Shown piece after piece: positions 35,523 through 47,556 of a stretch of 64,000 nucleotides of DNA. The stretch is from Agrostemma githago (lineage: Eukaryota; Streptophyta; Magnoliopsida; Caryophyllales; Caryophyllaceae), in the NCBI GenBank assembly GCA_958450325.1, contig OY288250.1:42816683-42880682 (forward strand), in the 5' to 3' direction. Each line of letters opens with the position of its first letter. Position 1 is the stretch's first letter. Below the pieces are notes generated by a model, which was not told where the DNA came from, did not search any database, and was given only the letters and a program-made list of their open reading frames with translations. A program made the translations under genes and the position numbers.

Positions 35523-35671
35523 TTGAGCAAACGTTAGTATCCTAGTGCTTTTGAGGCACTAGGAAGGAAGAGTAACACACAAAAAGAAAAACGGAGATAC
35601 ACAAGGAGAAGAGAACACAAAAATCAAGAACAAAGTCCAAAACTAAGCAAACCAAAGTCTAAACTACGCCG

Positions 35672-35689
35672 TCCCCGGCAACGGCGCCA
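35672..35689 (-). other. Primer-binding site of element B (tRNA-Asp)
   Basis: Reads TGGCGCCGTTGCCGGGGA on the minus strand, complementary to the 3' end of plant tRNA-Asp, 3 nt from the 5' LTR edge at 35693. Confidence 0.92.
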
Positions 35690-35692
35690 ATT

Positions 35693-37284
35693 TGATTGGT
35701 GGGATTTGTCGTGAATCCCAACCGTCAAACAAAACCGGCTATACCTAGTGGGTAGCTAGGGTAAGTCGGGTCGAATCCACAGGGACGGGAGGTCGGACTA
35801 AGGTATGCTCGGGTCTACGACTAGGTTCGAGACGAGCTAATCTAAGGGGCGGAGACTAAGGCTAAGCTAGGTCTAAAGCAAGAGAGCTATCAAAGGAAAT
35901 GAACTAGGGTTAGGTCGGGGTCAAAGGGGTAACGGAATGGTCAAGGGAGAAATAGAGGTGAAGGAGGTAGTAGGGTAATCTAGGTAATGCCCGGGCTCTC
36001 GCAACTTAGACTCACCTAGAGGTTCCACCTAAAACCCAACTCAGCGATACACAACACAATCGGGGTTACTAGCACGCTATAGGCCTAGGTCGAATCCGGG
36101 CTCTCGCAACTTAGACCGACCTAGGGGTCGTCCTCACCGGGCTCTCGCAACTTAATGAGGGGACCGAACCCACCAACAACTATCACCCACACAAGAAAAT
36201 CAAGAAAAGCAAGCATTCGTACATACTTAGTCAATCAAGCATTTCAACAAACATGTGATGTGCATCATACAAGAGGAAACCCAAATCTTCCACCAACATC
36301 TCCAACAATCCCTTAATCATCCAATTAACACCCTAATCACCTTACTAACCCTAGCAAGAACACTACTCTAACATATCTAATCTAGAATTAACACTAACAA
36401 GAGGAATCAAAACAACAATCAAAACAAACATGAAGAAACTAATCTAACAATGAACAAAACACTAAACAAGAACTAAAGAATCAAACTTGAATGATAAAAA
36501 CAAGATTAGGAGAAAAGAAAAGAAGATTATACCAAACTAGAGATGAAAGGAAGAAAGAAACTTGCATAAATGGAAGAACCCAAAACAAACATCCAAGGTT
36601 GTCAAGCTTGAATGGAGATCTTGAAGAATTCCCAAATTACAAGCACTAATCTAAGATTAACGATAATCTAAGGACTAATCTACACTAATCTATGCTAAAA
36701 CTATCTAGGGTTTAGTCTCTAATGAAAGGCATAAGCTTAACATAACAAGGGAAGAGTATATATAGGGTTACAAATGGAAGGGAGAAGAAAAGAATAGAAG
36801 GCGGGGTAGTAGTGGCCCGTCCCGGCCGAGACGGAGTGGTCCCGGTCGGGACGAGGTCGGTCCCGATCGGGATGGGCCACAGACACCAGCTTCTCTTTTT
36901 GCTCCTTCATCCCGGACGGGATGAGGCCATACTCGTCCGGGATGAGCCTTGTAGGCCTCCAATATGAACTTTTTGGTCCCTCCTTGCTTCTCATGGGCTT
37001 CCCATCGATTCTCGGGACTCGGGATCGGGTCTCGGAGGCTCGGGATTGGGTCCCAAGGTCTCGGGGTCGACTCCAAGGCATCGAGTGATCGTTCCATAGC
37101 TTCGTTGGCTCCAAAATGTGTATGTATAGAGTCGGAATCGCTCCAACTCTTCCAATTCGGTCTCGGGAACCTGAAACGAACTAAAGGAAGCATAAGAAGC
37201 CCATAAATCGCTCCCAAGGAGCGATTCTACAAGGAAAACGGGACCAAAACACTACAAAATAGGCACTACAAATGACACTTATCA
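35693..37284 (-). repeat. Element B 5' LTR
   Basis: 1592 bp. Nearly identical to 29639-31239, but one palindrome-containing block is shorter (five rather than six motifs, cluster 36820-36943) and a small GGCGGGGTAGTAG segment near 36800 is extra. TATATATA at 36757-36764 in minus orientation. Confidence 0.92.
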
Positions 37285-37289
37285 CAGGC

Positions 37290-40076
37290 TTTTCCGCACT
37301 CGGGGGCTATTCTTCAGCAGAGCGATCAGTCACGGTTGCTTTAAGGATCATGTCTTACACGTGTCTCACCTACCCCACTTTTGAGTCACTTAGATGTCGC
37401 ACCATCTATGTCCTAACAGAGTCTTTAGTCTCACTTGGGGGCTGTCCTTCACCCGAGCAGTCGACCACGGTCACCTTAAGGGGTACCCTATGTTCATCCT
37501 ACACCGACGTCCTTACGATGCCTTCTCCGAGTCGAACCTATGCTACGAACACTCGAGTCACCTAGGGTTAGGTCACCACGGTTGGGCCGAGCACGCGACA
37601 CGGTCAAACACGGTCGCTCCCATTTTCGGACTCATCCTTATGCAGCTCGAGTCTAATTCGCGGTCGTTACTTTGTCTAGGTCAACGTCCGAGTATCCCAG
37701 TCCAAGAGTCTTAGTCATTCCCGTCATCCCGGGCCATGTCTAGTTTGACTCCCTTTCTTGCATTTGTGCAAAGCCGAGATTAGGCGAGTCGTGGCACCTG
37801 TCGAAGACCTTACCAAAAAAAACAACCAACCGAGCATCCGAGTCTGGATTTGACTCGAGTCTAAGTCCGAGTCCGAGTCTAGGATACCCTACATCCTAAT
37901 GTCCAAGTCAGAGTCAGAGTCAGTTGTATTCTGTCCTCTTTTCAAAATTCAATAAAATCGGCTGTTCTATTTTCTCATATATGCTTTCCTTATGTATTTC
38001 CGAGAACATGATGAATACCGTCATACACTGTGAGCACATGCACGTTACTATTATAGGCCCATCTATAACGACTGCAGGAAACTGAACCCGTGTTTTCCTT
38101 TACCTGTTCCATGTCTGACATAGAAAGCCACATAACCACCCTTAGCAGGAGCGGTATATCGAATCCTAGGACAAATCTAGGTAGTCTCCTAGTTTGGGTT
38201 CAAGACGGGAGGCAAGCCCATTTCCCACCATAAACACCCATCCAATAAGACTAGCCAGTCCCTACCTTAGGTGTTAGTCTGACCGACAAAAAAAAAGCTG
38301 GACAAAAAAATCAAAAGTCCAAGAGAAAAAGCAAAATGCCAAAACAAAAAAGCTGGCCATGATCAAAAAGAATTATCAACATCCCTCGACCAGACACGGT
38401 CAACTCAAATGAAGAATCCCACGACCGGGGCTAAGAGGTCAACCCAAAGAATTCAAAAACCCATGACCGTAGTTAACAATCAACTCAAGTAAAACGGTCA
38501 ATTCAAAAATTATCATTACCCGTACCATCAAATAAGGGAGAGACAGTCAAGCTGGTCAGCTAACACCACATCTAGCCTTCCCACATTACAACCCTCAAGA
38601 CCTTCTCGAGACCTAGGCTAGAGACAGCCCAGAATTTTAAGGATTCAAGCTCCATAGGATACACCCTAACCTTTAGGGCCAGACATGGAAACCAGATCCC
38701 GCATTATCAACCTGCCCAATCGAAGTCCGAGTCATTTTTACTCGACTTCCCCCTTTTCTACCACATCGCAATACCTTACCCTCGAAGCCTTAGCTCCACA
38801 AAATTGAGCTCCAGATTTCGAATCATCAAAACCACTTACGACCTAGCACCACATTTCCAAAAACATCTAAACCAGTTACCAACCCTAAACACGGGAATTC
38901 AACTTGCGGTCGGCATAGAACATGCCCAAATAGTTCACACCACCTCTGGGGGCTACCCCGGAGAACGCTCACAGTCACAGGATCAACATCCTAACTATTC
39001 TAGCCCTTTGATCAAGACATCATTGGGAATGCACCTAGCCTACACCATTGCTACGAATAGTTACACACAAAGCCCTAATAAACTAAGCACCATAATATAT
39101 TTTTCAGTCACAGAACTACGGCATGGTTTGATTTCACTACGCGTGAATACGTAGGCAGCCTTTCAACAGAGGCACAACCACCCACATTGACACTCATTCA
39201 AAAAGCATCATCATTCCGGTCACGACACTGTCATGTTCTCAACAGTTAGCTTTGTCATTCTGGGGGCTTCTCTTAGGCAGAAGTTTTCCTTCCACTCACA
39301 AAAATCCAAATACTCTTCAAACACTAGCTTTCTTTCTATAGAGTGTCCTAGTACTCGGCTCAGTTGAAGACGAGAATTTGTCAGGGACTCGAAGCAACAC
39401 CTACTTTGGGAATTACCCTAAAAATAAAAAAAAAATCAAAACGAACACCAGTCTACATCATTGCTACTACAAAGCCCTGTCATGCAGAAACAGTCTCATA
39501 ACATATCTTTCCCATTTCGAGGATTCGACCATGTTGCCACTCGCTTAGGCTACGGAATAACGCAACTTAAGAGTCTTGTCATCTTAGGTGGCCCATCCCC
39601 TACCGAGTCACGGTCCAACTCTTAGAGAGTCCATTCGTGTCTGTCAACTCGTCCTCTCGCGTCCAGAGTCGAGTCTATCGGTATATCTCTCTCTTCAAGT
39701 TCTCATTTTAAAATTTGTAAAACTTAGCCATTTGAAAATATCCCTTTCCTAGTCACCACGGAATAGGAATTTTTATCATACTCCCTACTTCATCTAAGGC
39801 ATACATGCCTAACCAAAGGATTTTAGGAATCCGTGTCAGAATCAGATCAGGAATCAAGTCATCCCAAGCATTCTTATTTCCAAAAAATTTCAAAGAAAAA
39901 CATTTCAGCATTTTCTTTCCAAAAATCAATCAAAAATAATTTCTTCCCTAGCGTGAGTCGGTGTTTTGCCTAAAATATTACATGCAATTTGTTATGTACA
40001 TACAGGTGCATCCAAGACTCCCGAAAAATTCTCAAAAAACTCCCCAGTGGAAGGATCAGGCAACATTTCTACTAAA
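37290..40076 (+). other. Second half of array interior 4
   Basis: Matches 4880-7650 of interior 1 throughout, with the same GGGGGCT runs and A-rich segment. Small indels (for example an extra T near 37619 and an A-rich insertion near 39426) break frames that stay open in other copies, arguing those frames are not under selection. Confidence 0.8.
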
Positions 40077-40588
40077 GACGGGATGTATCAGTAAGCAGAT
40101 ACACCCAGAGCTTACAAGGCAAGCTCCCACGCAATCCCAAGACGGGATGTATCGGTAAGCAGGTACACCCAGAGCTTACAAGGCAAGCTCCCACGCAATC
40201 CCAAGACGGGATGTATCTGTAAACAGGTACACCCAGAGCTTACAAGGCAAGTTCCCACGCAATCCCAAGACGGGATGTATCTGTAAGCAGATACACCCAG
40301 AACTTACAAGGCAAGCTCCGACGCAATCCCAAGACGGGATGTATCTGTAAGCAGGTACACCCAGAGCTTACAAGGCAAGCTCCCACGCAATCCCAAGACG
40401 GGATGTATCTGTAAGCAGGTACACCCAGAGCTTACAAGGCAAATTCCCCCGCGATTCCAAGACGGGATGCAAATACAAGCAGATACACCCAGAGCTTACA
40501 AGGCAAGTTCCCACACAATTTCAAGACGGGATATGTCTGTAAAGAGACACACCCAAGACTTTTTAGGCAAAGTCCCCGCGACATTATT
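40077..40588 (+). repeat. 64-bp tandem repeat, 8 copies (interior 4)
   Basis: Copies begin at 40077, 40141, 40205, 40269, 40333, 40397, 40461 and 40525. This is the longest version of the repeat in the window. The last copy again has the TGTCTG...CAGACA-type stem region, here as TGTCTGTAAAGAGACA with one mismatch. Confidence 0.92.
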
Positions 40589-40754
40589 AACATCTACCCA
40601 GGTATGATTTCTATCTTATGGCTGGCGAGCTCTTCACGCAATTCTAATGGACTATAAACGACCCGATCGGAAGTCTGCTAGGTCTTAATTCTCGATTTGC
40701 CTGGTAGCTACTCTGACTTTCGCCTTGTCCAAGCCTCAGTCAGAGTGGGGGCTC

Positions 40755-42992
40755 TGTAGACACCCACATTTTGACAGCCAGGTGTCTATAGTAGTTCCCG
40801 CCAAACACCCGATGATGATCGGACGCAAACATGCTTTAATGGACACGGATATGGGCTCGAAATCATGGACATTTGGTTTAGGCTTATTACGGAGTACAAA
40901 TATTACAAAACCAACCTCAAATCCAGGCCCAGTGGGTCGTTTCGAGTCAAATAAGACTAATTTGGATTGATTCCGACACCAGGGGTAAAACCGTCTTTTA
41001 GCGACCGAGTCAAAACCCGGTCAAAAATATTCTCGAAACACACGAGTCAGCCGTGACACCTCACGTTGCTGATTCTGTCTCCAATATCACGAAAAATCAG
41101 CTCCAAAAATATTAAACAAATCCGTTTAAGGATAGAATTCGATCTCAAGTAGGAATTCTATCCGAAAACCGAATCAGATACCGACCGAGCTCCAAATACT
41201 CGGCCAAACCCCCCCATTCAGCCGAGATTTCCTTTCTTCCTCCCCAAGCAACGGACTTCTCGTTCCTTTCAACTTCTTAGATTTCCTATCCAAACCGGTA
41301 TTTCTTGTTGTCCAAGAAAGATACCTCTCCTAAACCACTACGCCTATAAATAGGACCCTCCATTCAACATTGAAAGACACAGTTGTTAGTCATACACATA
41401 CATCCTCGACATCTAGCAAACATAATCTTGACATACATCCGAAAGAGCACCGAAATACTGTCAAAATACCGACGAACCCGACTCCACCATCCGGCCGAAT
41501 CCGTCACCTCACACATAAAAAAACGCACCATCCTAAACTCATCCACATAATCTCGACGCTCCCGTGCCTAAGCCACTGTCCGACGAGCTCTATACCGAGA
41601 AAGCAAAGCATGTAGGTTGAGGGTGTAAATCAAACCCGACTCTTTCCCTTTTCTCTTCCTTCTCCACGTTTTTTTCTCTCTTTTCGGTCGTGTCGTCGGT
41701 TGTATTTTAATATGGGTCGTTCGTCGCATATTTTTCATTATTTCTAATAATCGATACTACAAAAAAAACTATTTTTACGTATAACGTTCTTAAATACGAT
41801 ATCGATTCTCTAATCGAATATCGTATCTAACAAGAACTAAATTAATTAATTCTCGTCGATGCTAATAAAATCGTTACATCTTTTTAAACAAAATTCGATG
41901 ACTTTAAACGCGGAGAGAATTAACATCTTTTTCGTTCAAATTTTTTTTTTCACTTTTTCGTTCAAAACAAACTTTTTTCAAAATCTTTTCTAAAATCATT
42001 CCGGCTATTCGATATCGATTTCATAATCGAATATCGAAAATATGAATCGGGTATAAATTAATTCATATTTGTACGCGATTTATAAAAATTAACGATTTTC
42101 GACAAAATAAAAAAAGCGAGCAGACCCCCACGCGAGTCGCGCGCCTGTAAGGCGACTCGCGCGGTGGCCTGGTTCGCCGAGTCCCTTTTTCTTCGTTTCC
42201 TCGCTTTTCTATTTTTTTATTCTTTTCGAATCTTACATAAAATGCGACTTTCGCGACATATTTCGATAAATACTTTTTCGACCTCGGTCAACACGTGCTA
42301 ATCCATCACGTGTCATAAACCTTTTTCAAAATCATGCATATTATTGTATTTACATCTTTATTCAATTTATCAAACGTTACTAACTCGTTTTCTCGTGTTT
42401 GTAGCAATTTATTTCTTTCTATTGTTTTATTAGACTAAAACAAATCCTCACATGCTAAAATAACTTTGACGTTATTAGTTTAACATGCATTAAACGACTT
42501 AGCAACCCATTTATTTATTTTTCTCACATGCTTAGGAAAATAATGTTTGCATATCATTCAACCGTCGAACTAACCCGTGTACACATAAAAAACGAACGAT
42601 ATCTTAGTAAAGGCCGCTAAGTGCGGGCGGGGTTGGGTGTTCTTAGTGAACTTCCCAACACGTACCCTCACCCCTTACTCAAAACCATGGTTTCCGGATG
42701 TCCGAATCCATTGGCAACGAGAGTCATTCAATACACGGTATCCGATAATGTCGGTATCGGTATCGTAATGCAAAGGGATGAGCCCAATAAACTCTGACAT
42801 CGGAAATGGGCCATATTTTGTATACGGCCCACTACGACATAGAGAGGGCTCGAATGGTTCCGAATAACCACAAAATTCGGTGGCGACTCCTACTTCGATT
42901 TAAATTTCAATTTGACCATCTCATATGGAGATTCATTCGCCTCCCCAAACCCGCGCGTGGCCGCGTCGGGGTGGACCTATATCATGTCCACA
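40755..42992 (+). repeat. Array LTR5 (outer 3' LTR)
   Basis: 2238 bp, TGTAGACA to TGTCCACA, TATAAATA at 41345-41352, hairpin 42131-42161. It is not followed by a primer site but by CAAAC (42993-42997) and the rest of A's LTR, so it is the outer end of the inserted array. It shares variants with LTR1. Confidence 0.92.
41345..41352 (+). promoter_or_regulatory. TATA box of array LTR5
   Basis: TATAAATA in the same context as LTR1-LTR3. Confidence 0.7.
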
Positions 42993-42997
42993 CAAAC

Positions 42998-44333
42998 TAG
43001 AAGGATAAATCAAATATGGGAGAGAGTAGGGTTAGGTTGGGTTCATAAGTGTAGTAGGATAATTGGGAGTTCAAGGGTGTAGGTTTCTCCATGCCACTAA
43101 GGTCGGTTTGCGCTCTTGCGCCAAAGCCAAAGTCGATCCGCACTCTCGTGTCTAAGACTTGACCCGAATACTCATGCAAAGTATTACCCAAACACAAGCA
43201 TTCAACCACAAATCGATTACAACATGAGAAGATGAAAACAAGTATGAGAAGCATTGGCCACTACAACTCAAACAAGCAATTCAAAAAACACATAGAGTAC
43301 TCAACATGTGACTAGTAACAAAGATTCCACCTTTTCCCTTAATCAAACCCTAATTACCCATAATCCACACTTAATCCCCCTACTAACCCCACAAAGAGTC
43401 TACTCACTCATAATGAGACTAATACTAACAATGATAACAGAAATCAATATAAACAACCAAACATTCATTATGAACTAACAAGAACAATAAACAATGTGTA
43501 AAGATTAAAACTTGATAAATAAACAAAGATTAAGAGAATAGAGATTATACCAACTACAAGAGAATGAAAAAGATGAGAACTTGCATTAATAAGAAAAACC
43601 CAAATAATCTCCAAGGTTGTCAATCTTGGATGAATCTTCAAGAATCTTCTTAATACAAGACTAATTAACTAGATTAATCTATGATTAACAAGAGTTTTAA
43701 AGAAAGATTAAGCTAATGAGAGGAGAACTAAATCTAGGGTTTATAACAATGTAGAGAGTCCAAGATAGTGTAATGTAATGTAGGGTACTTAAACATTACA
43801 ATGGAGGAGTATTTATAAGGTTACATGAGTGAAGGGAAATGAAAAGAAGAGGCGCGGCTACAGCAGGCCCTTCCCGACCGAGATGACAATTGGTCCTGGC
43901 CGGGAAGGATGGTCCCCACCGAGACGGCCTATGGTCTCGGCTGAGAAGGCTCAAAACAGGAGCGGTCTCTTTTGTGCACTCCTTCCCAACCGAGAAGGAG
44001 GTTCTTCCCGCCCGGGAAGGCTCTGTAGGCCTTCAATAAGAGCTCTAAGGTCCCTCCTTGCTTCTCATGGGCTTCTCCTCGATTCTCGGAGCTCGGGATT
44101 GAGTCTAAGGGGCTTGGGAATGGGTCCCAAGGTCTCGGGATCGAACCCAAGGCACCGAGTGATCGTTCCTTTTCCTCGTTGGCTCCAAAAGCGTAGGAAA
44201 CAATTCGGAATCGTTCCAATTCTCCATGAATGATCTTGGGAACCTAAAACGAGTTAGAAGAAGTATAAGTAGCCCAAAAATCACTCAACGGGACCAAACA
44301 CAACAAATTAGGCACTACAAACTACATTTATTA
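42998..44333 (-). repeat. Element A 3' LTR, main fragment
   Basis: Continues the LTR broken at 685; matches 51052-52407. The outer end has mutated (TTATTA at 44328-44333 instead of TTATCA). TATA box at 43810-43817 (TATAAATA on the minus strand) and palindrome cluster at 43872-44019, more decayed than in B. Confidence 0.88.
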
Positions 44334-47300
44334 ACTCCCCTACACTTAACCCTTACTCGCCCTCGAGTAAGCACGAACTAACTACTAAACTAATAAAAAC
44401 TAATATACTAGCCGAGCGGGTATTAGCGCACCCTACGCCCTTTCAACTCACGCGAGTACACTTAGAGGAAAAGTGCACTCCGTAAGGCAAGTAAGGTCTT
44501 GCGACAAAACTGTGGATGCAACCGGACACAAAAACACACACACAAAATCAGTTGCACCCAAAAAGAAATAAATACCGCTTCCCTCTAAAAAACGGTGAAG
44601 GAAGCACCGGTTTAGGACTCAAGGCAAGTGACAACGTTCCCAAGATAATCATACAAATCGAAATGAACAAAACCCTAATAGTATGACAACAAAGCAATAA
44701 AAACGTTGGTAACTTACCTAGGTCCTCCTAACCTTCTAAGAAAGTACTACAGGACGATCGGCTGGATGGAAAAAGGATGAACCACGGTGTTAGTCGACAC
44801 TGTAGGTAAGTGAGACCCCGCCCCCTTTAGCGATGAGCCAAGAGGGTCGTCCCATGTTCAAAACCGCTCAACTAGTCCAAGTAAAAAGGTGGATATGATT
44901 GCAAAATGTGGGAAGACCGACCATTACCGCTATCATCCTTCCTAGGGACTCGGTCCTTTAGTAGGCTCTTCACGGTAATAGTCGGTAAAATGCTTATTTT
45001 TGAGAGGTGGGGATTCTTTTTGTGAGATATTTTCTTTAGCATTTTCTTTCTTTTGCATTTTTGCTTTTTTTGTGCTATGCCATTTCTTTTTCTTCTTTTG
45101 TATTTTCTTTTTGGCTTTTTGTGCCTTTTCTTTTTCTTCAATCTTTTCTTTCTTTCATTTTCTTTCATTTTCTTTCATTTTCTTTTCTTTGCCCTTTTGG
45201 CTAGATTTGAGTTGTAGGCATTTCTTTTTGCAACTAAGAAAGATGATTTCAACAATTTGCAACTTTATTTTGTGGATATGTGTAGGAGGTAGGGGAATGG
45301 GTAAGTCGGGAGTCGCGATCCCCCTTCAAACCCATAAAAAGGTGGAGAACTTGGACTAATCAAACAATCCCGAACACGGTCACCTAAGGAACGGGACTCG
45401 GCAACCAAGGCCTTTTCACACCGTGGGTGGTCATAATAATGGTCAAAATGCAAATCCCGTAATAAATCCCCAGTAAGCTAGGTGGACTCAAGGTAAAGGA
45501 CCAACGAAACTATAGATTTAGGGTCATTCTACTAGACTAAAGTCCAAGACTCGATTCATAATACTAGAAAGGGAAAGTAAACACTTGCACACTAGCCTCA
45601 AAACCGGGTTTTCGAAAACCTTTTTACACACTAGACACAACTACACATCACAAGACGAAGACACGACGAAAACGAAAGAAAAAGAGGCAAAGGCAACAAA
45701 ACAAGACAAAACAAAACAAACACATAAACAGAACAAACACCACCCCGAAATTCCAAATAAGCAACCAATCAACCACAAATCTTCACAAAGCTCCACCCGA
45801 GCACACATCATCACAAATCTCCTCCACACTCCACAAGAGATAAAGAGGAAAAAGGGATAGAAAGGCGTTACCGGATGTCTTGAAAATCTTCCAAAGTTAA
45901 CGATGATTAGGCGACCTACAAGGAAAAAGGGAGGCAAACACACACAACACAACAAAAGCACGACAAAACGACACAAAAGAAAAGACACAAAAGAGAATCT
46001 TTTTGATTTTTGTGAAATTTTTCAAATTTTTATGGTTTTTTAAGATTTTTCGAAAAAAACTACGAAAATAAAACAAAACTAGACTACGATATCGCTCCCC
46101 CACACTTAAACCGAGCAATGTCCTTATGCTCGATCGTAGTGTATGGAGACACTAAAGAAAAGAAAAGAAACTACGAAAATAAAGCTAAAAATCAAAAATA
46201 AAGCGGAGAAAAGGGTAGAATGTGTCCGGCCGGGGTGTAGTCAAGTCAGCATGGGCCGAGACGAGAAAAGATATGGATGGGGGAAGAAATAAAAAGAAGG
46301 AAATAAAAGGAAATGGGAGGGGAGGACTAGGTATAATCAAGTCATCTAGCCCGGATTCCGCCCGAATCCGACTAAATCCAAACAAAAGAAACTAAAATCA
46401 AAGAAAAAGTGAAAATTCTTGTAAATTTGGATTTCGAAAGGACTCTCGATGTAGTCATGTCATCGAGAGTCGGGAGCAATGACTACCAAGGCCCCGAGGG
46501 CCACCATGACACAAAAGTGTACGAGGGGAAGGGAACAAACAAAGGAAACCAAGCAATAAAAGACGGAAAAGAAAGGATAGTTGCCGTATCAATCGGTTAG
46601 CAACTCACTCGCTCCATTGTCTCATAGTTCAATATCGGCACGTAGCTAGTCTTCGTCATTGCTATTCCTCTTCATTCTCGATATGGTTCCATGGTTGAAG
46701 TACAAAGGTATAAGGAGGTAGGATTTGATGTGAAACTCGGTGTAAAGTGAAGAGAAAATGAGATGAATGTGTGTATATGAAGTGTAGGGGTCATATGATA
46801 GGTCCAAGGGTAGGTAGGGAGGTTGGGAGGGGGTATAAAATGGTTGGGTGGGCTCGAATGTCGAAGAGGAAGCAAATGCTTTATCCCGGCCGGGATGGAT
46901 GGTCCCGGTCAGGATGGCACACCCTTCCCGGTCGGGAAGCCCCCTTCCCGGTCGGGACGACACAACAGAAAGCTCAATATTTGGCACCCTCATCCCGATC
47001 GGGATGACATCCTTCACGGTCGGGATGCTCTCTTCTCGGCCGGGAAGAGTCTTCTAACCCTCTATAACCCCAAAAGCTTGTCCAAAGCTTCAAAAACCGA
47101 CTCCCTTGCTCACGATCCAAGCTCTATTAATAACCACTCCTCTCTAAGATTCATCTTCACTTCACACCTATCAAATAAGCTCAAAACATTCATCAAAATC
47201 CCTCCCTCACATCGCTCATCAAAATACCAATTTACAAGAAATTCACAAAACCTAAAAGGATTACGAGAAAGAGATATATACAATAAGATGGTTCTTTTGG

Positions 47301-47334
47301 AACTCCGTCAAACCAAGGATGTTGCATTCTTCAA
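44334..47334 (-). other. Long non-coding interior of element A
   Basis: Starts with a polypurine tract next to the 3' LTR (44334-44346, ACTCCCCTACACT on the plus strand). It parallels 31240-34238 of B: plus-strand pyrimidine-rich stretch about 45040-45190, hairpin series with loops at 46238-46246, 46334-46342 and 46452-46460, and palindrome cluster 46884-47046. No domain-bearing frame; short open frames here are low-complexity. Confidence 0.7.
46441..46471 (-). other. 11-bp hairpin in A interior
   Basis: GACTCTCGATG (46441-46451) and CATCGAGAGTC (46461-46471) around loop TAGTCATGT. The stem is identical in B although flanking sequence differs, suggesting selection on the structure. Confidence 0.7.
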
Positions 47335-47556
47335 TCATTTTTCAACAACCTTGTAGCTAGTTCCATCTCCATCAAGGGCACGAAAAAACAAATCGAAGGC
47401 TCTCGAGAAGTCTTCAATCAAACTAGTGGTATAATCATCCACACTCCAAGGATTACCACATCCTAACCTCGACGTTCCCGGGTCATCCCGATCTACTAAG
47501 TTCAACGGCTTGAACTTTTGTACTTTCGATCCTTCGGTATATACCCAAACGTCCAT
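47335..47556 (-). pseudogene. C-terminal piece of element A gag-protease frame
   Basis: 73 codons in a different frame from the upstream protease part, so a frameshift near 47545 separates them. It ends with SLIEDFSRAFDLFFRALDG plus nine residues; the first 19 residues parallel the C-terminus of B's 427-aa protein. The shared tail is the only part of the two proteins I can match with confidence. Confidence 0.65.

Larger units (their letters stand above)
29639..37284 (-). mobile_element. Element B: complete non-autonomous A-family LTR retrotransposon
   Basis: 7646 bp on the minus strand, flanked by CAGGC on both sides. 5' LTR 35693-37284, tRNA-Asp primer site 35672-35689, one intact reading frame 34239-35522, a long non-coding stretch 31240-34238 ending in a polypurine tract (31240-31252 on the plus strand reads ACTCCCCCACACT) and 3' LTR 29639-31239. 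Its LTRs are much more alike than those of A, so it inserted later, consistent with nesting. It lacks the gag matrix/capsid, protease and pol regions. Confidence 0.92.
28599..40754 (+). mobile_element. Array interior 4, interrupted by element B
   Basis: Begins with the primer site (from 28602) and ends at the polypurine tract before LTR5. Element B (29639-37284) splits it with a perfect CAGGC duplication (29634-29638, 37285-37289). A short local duplication (about 28750-28860) repeats the GTCCCACTA-containing stretch after the primer site. Eight 64-bp repeats lie at 40077-40588. No coding capacity of its own. Confidence 0.88.
686..42992 (+). mobile_element. Head-to-tail array of a Tat/Ogre-like non-coding LTR element: five LTRs, four interiors
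   Basis: Five copies of the same ~2.26-kb LTR start with TGTAGACA at 686, 8073, 14516, 26825 and 40755. Each of the first four ends in TGTCCACA and is followed 3 nt later by the primer site TGGCGACTCTGCTGGGGA. LTRs 2-5 are each preceded by a polypurine run (GAGTGGGGGCTC), the normal 3' end of an interior. The order is LTR-int-LTR-int-LTR-int-LTR-int-LTR with LTRs shared between neighbours. The outer ends are flanked by CTAAC (681-685) and CAAAC (42993-42997), one mismatch apart, at a site that is uninterrupted in A's other LTR (near 51047). No interior encodes gag or pol. The primer site looks like the tRNA-Arg type used by Ogre/Tat elements, from family knowledge; a tRNA comparison would settle it. 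Confidence 0.88.
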
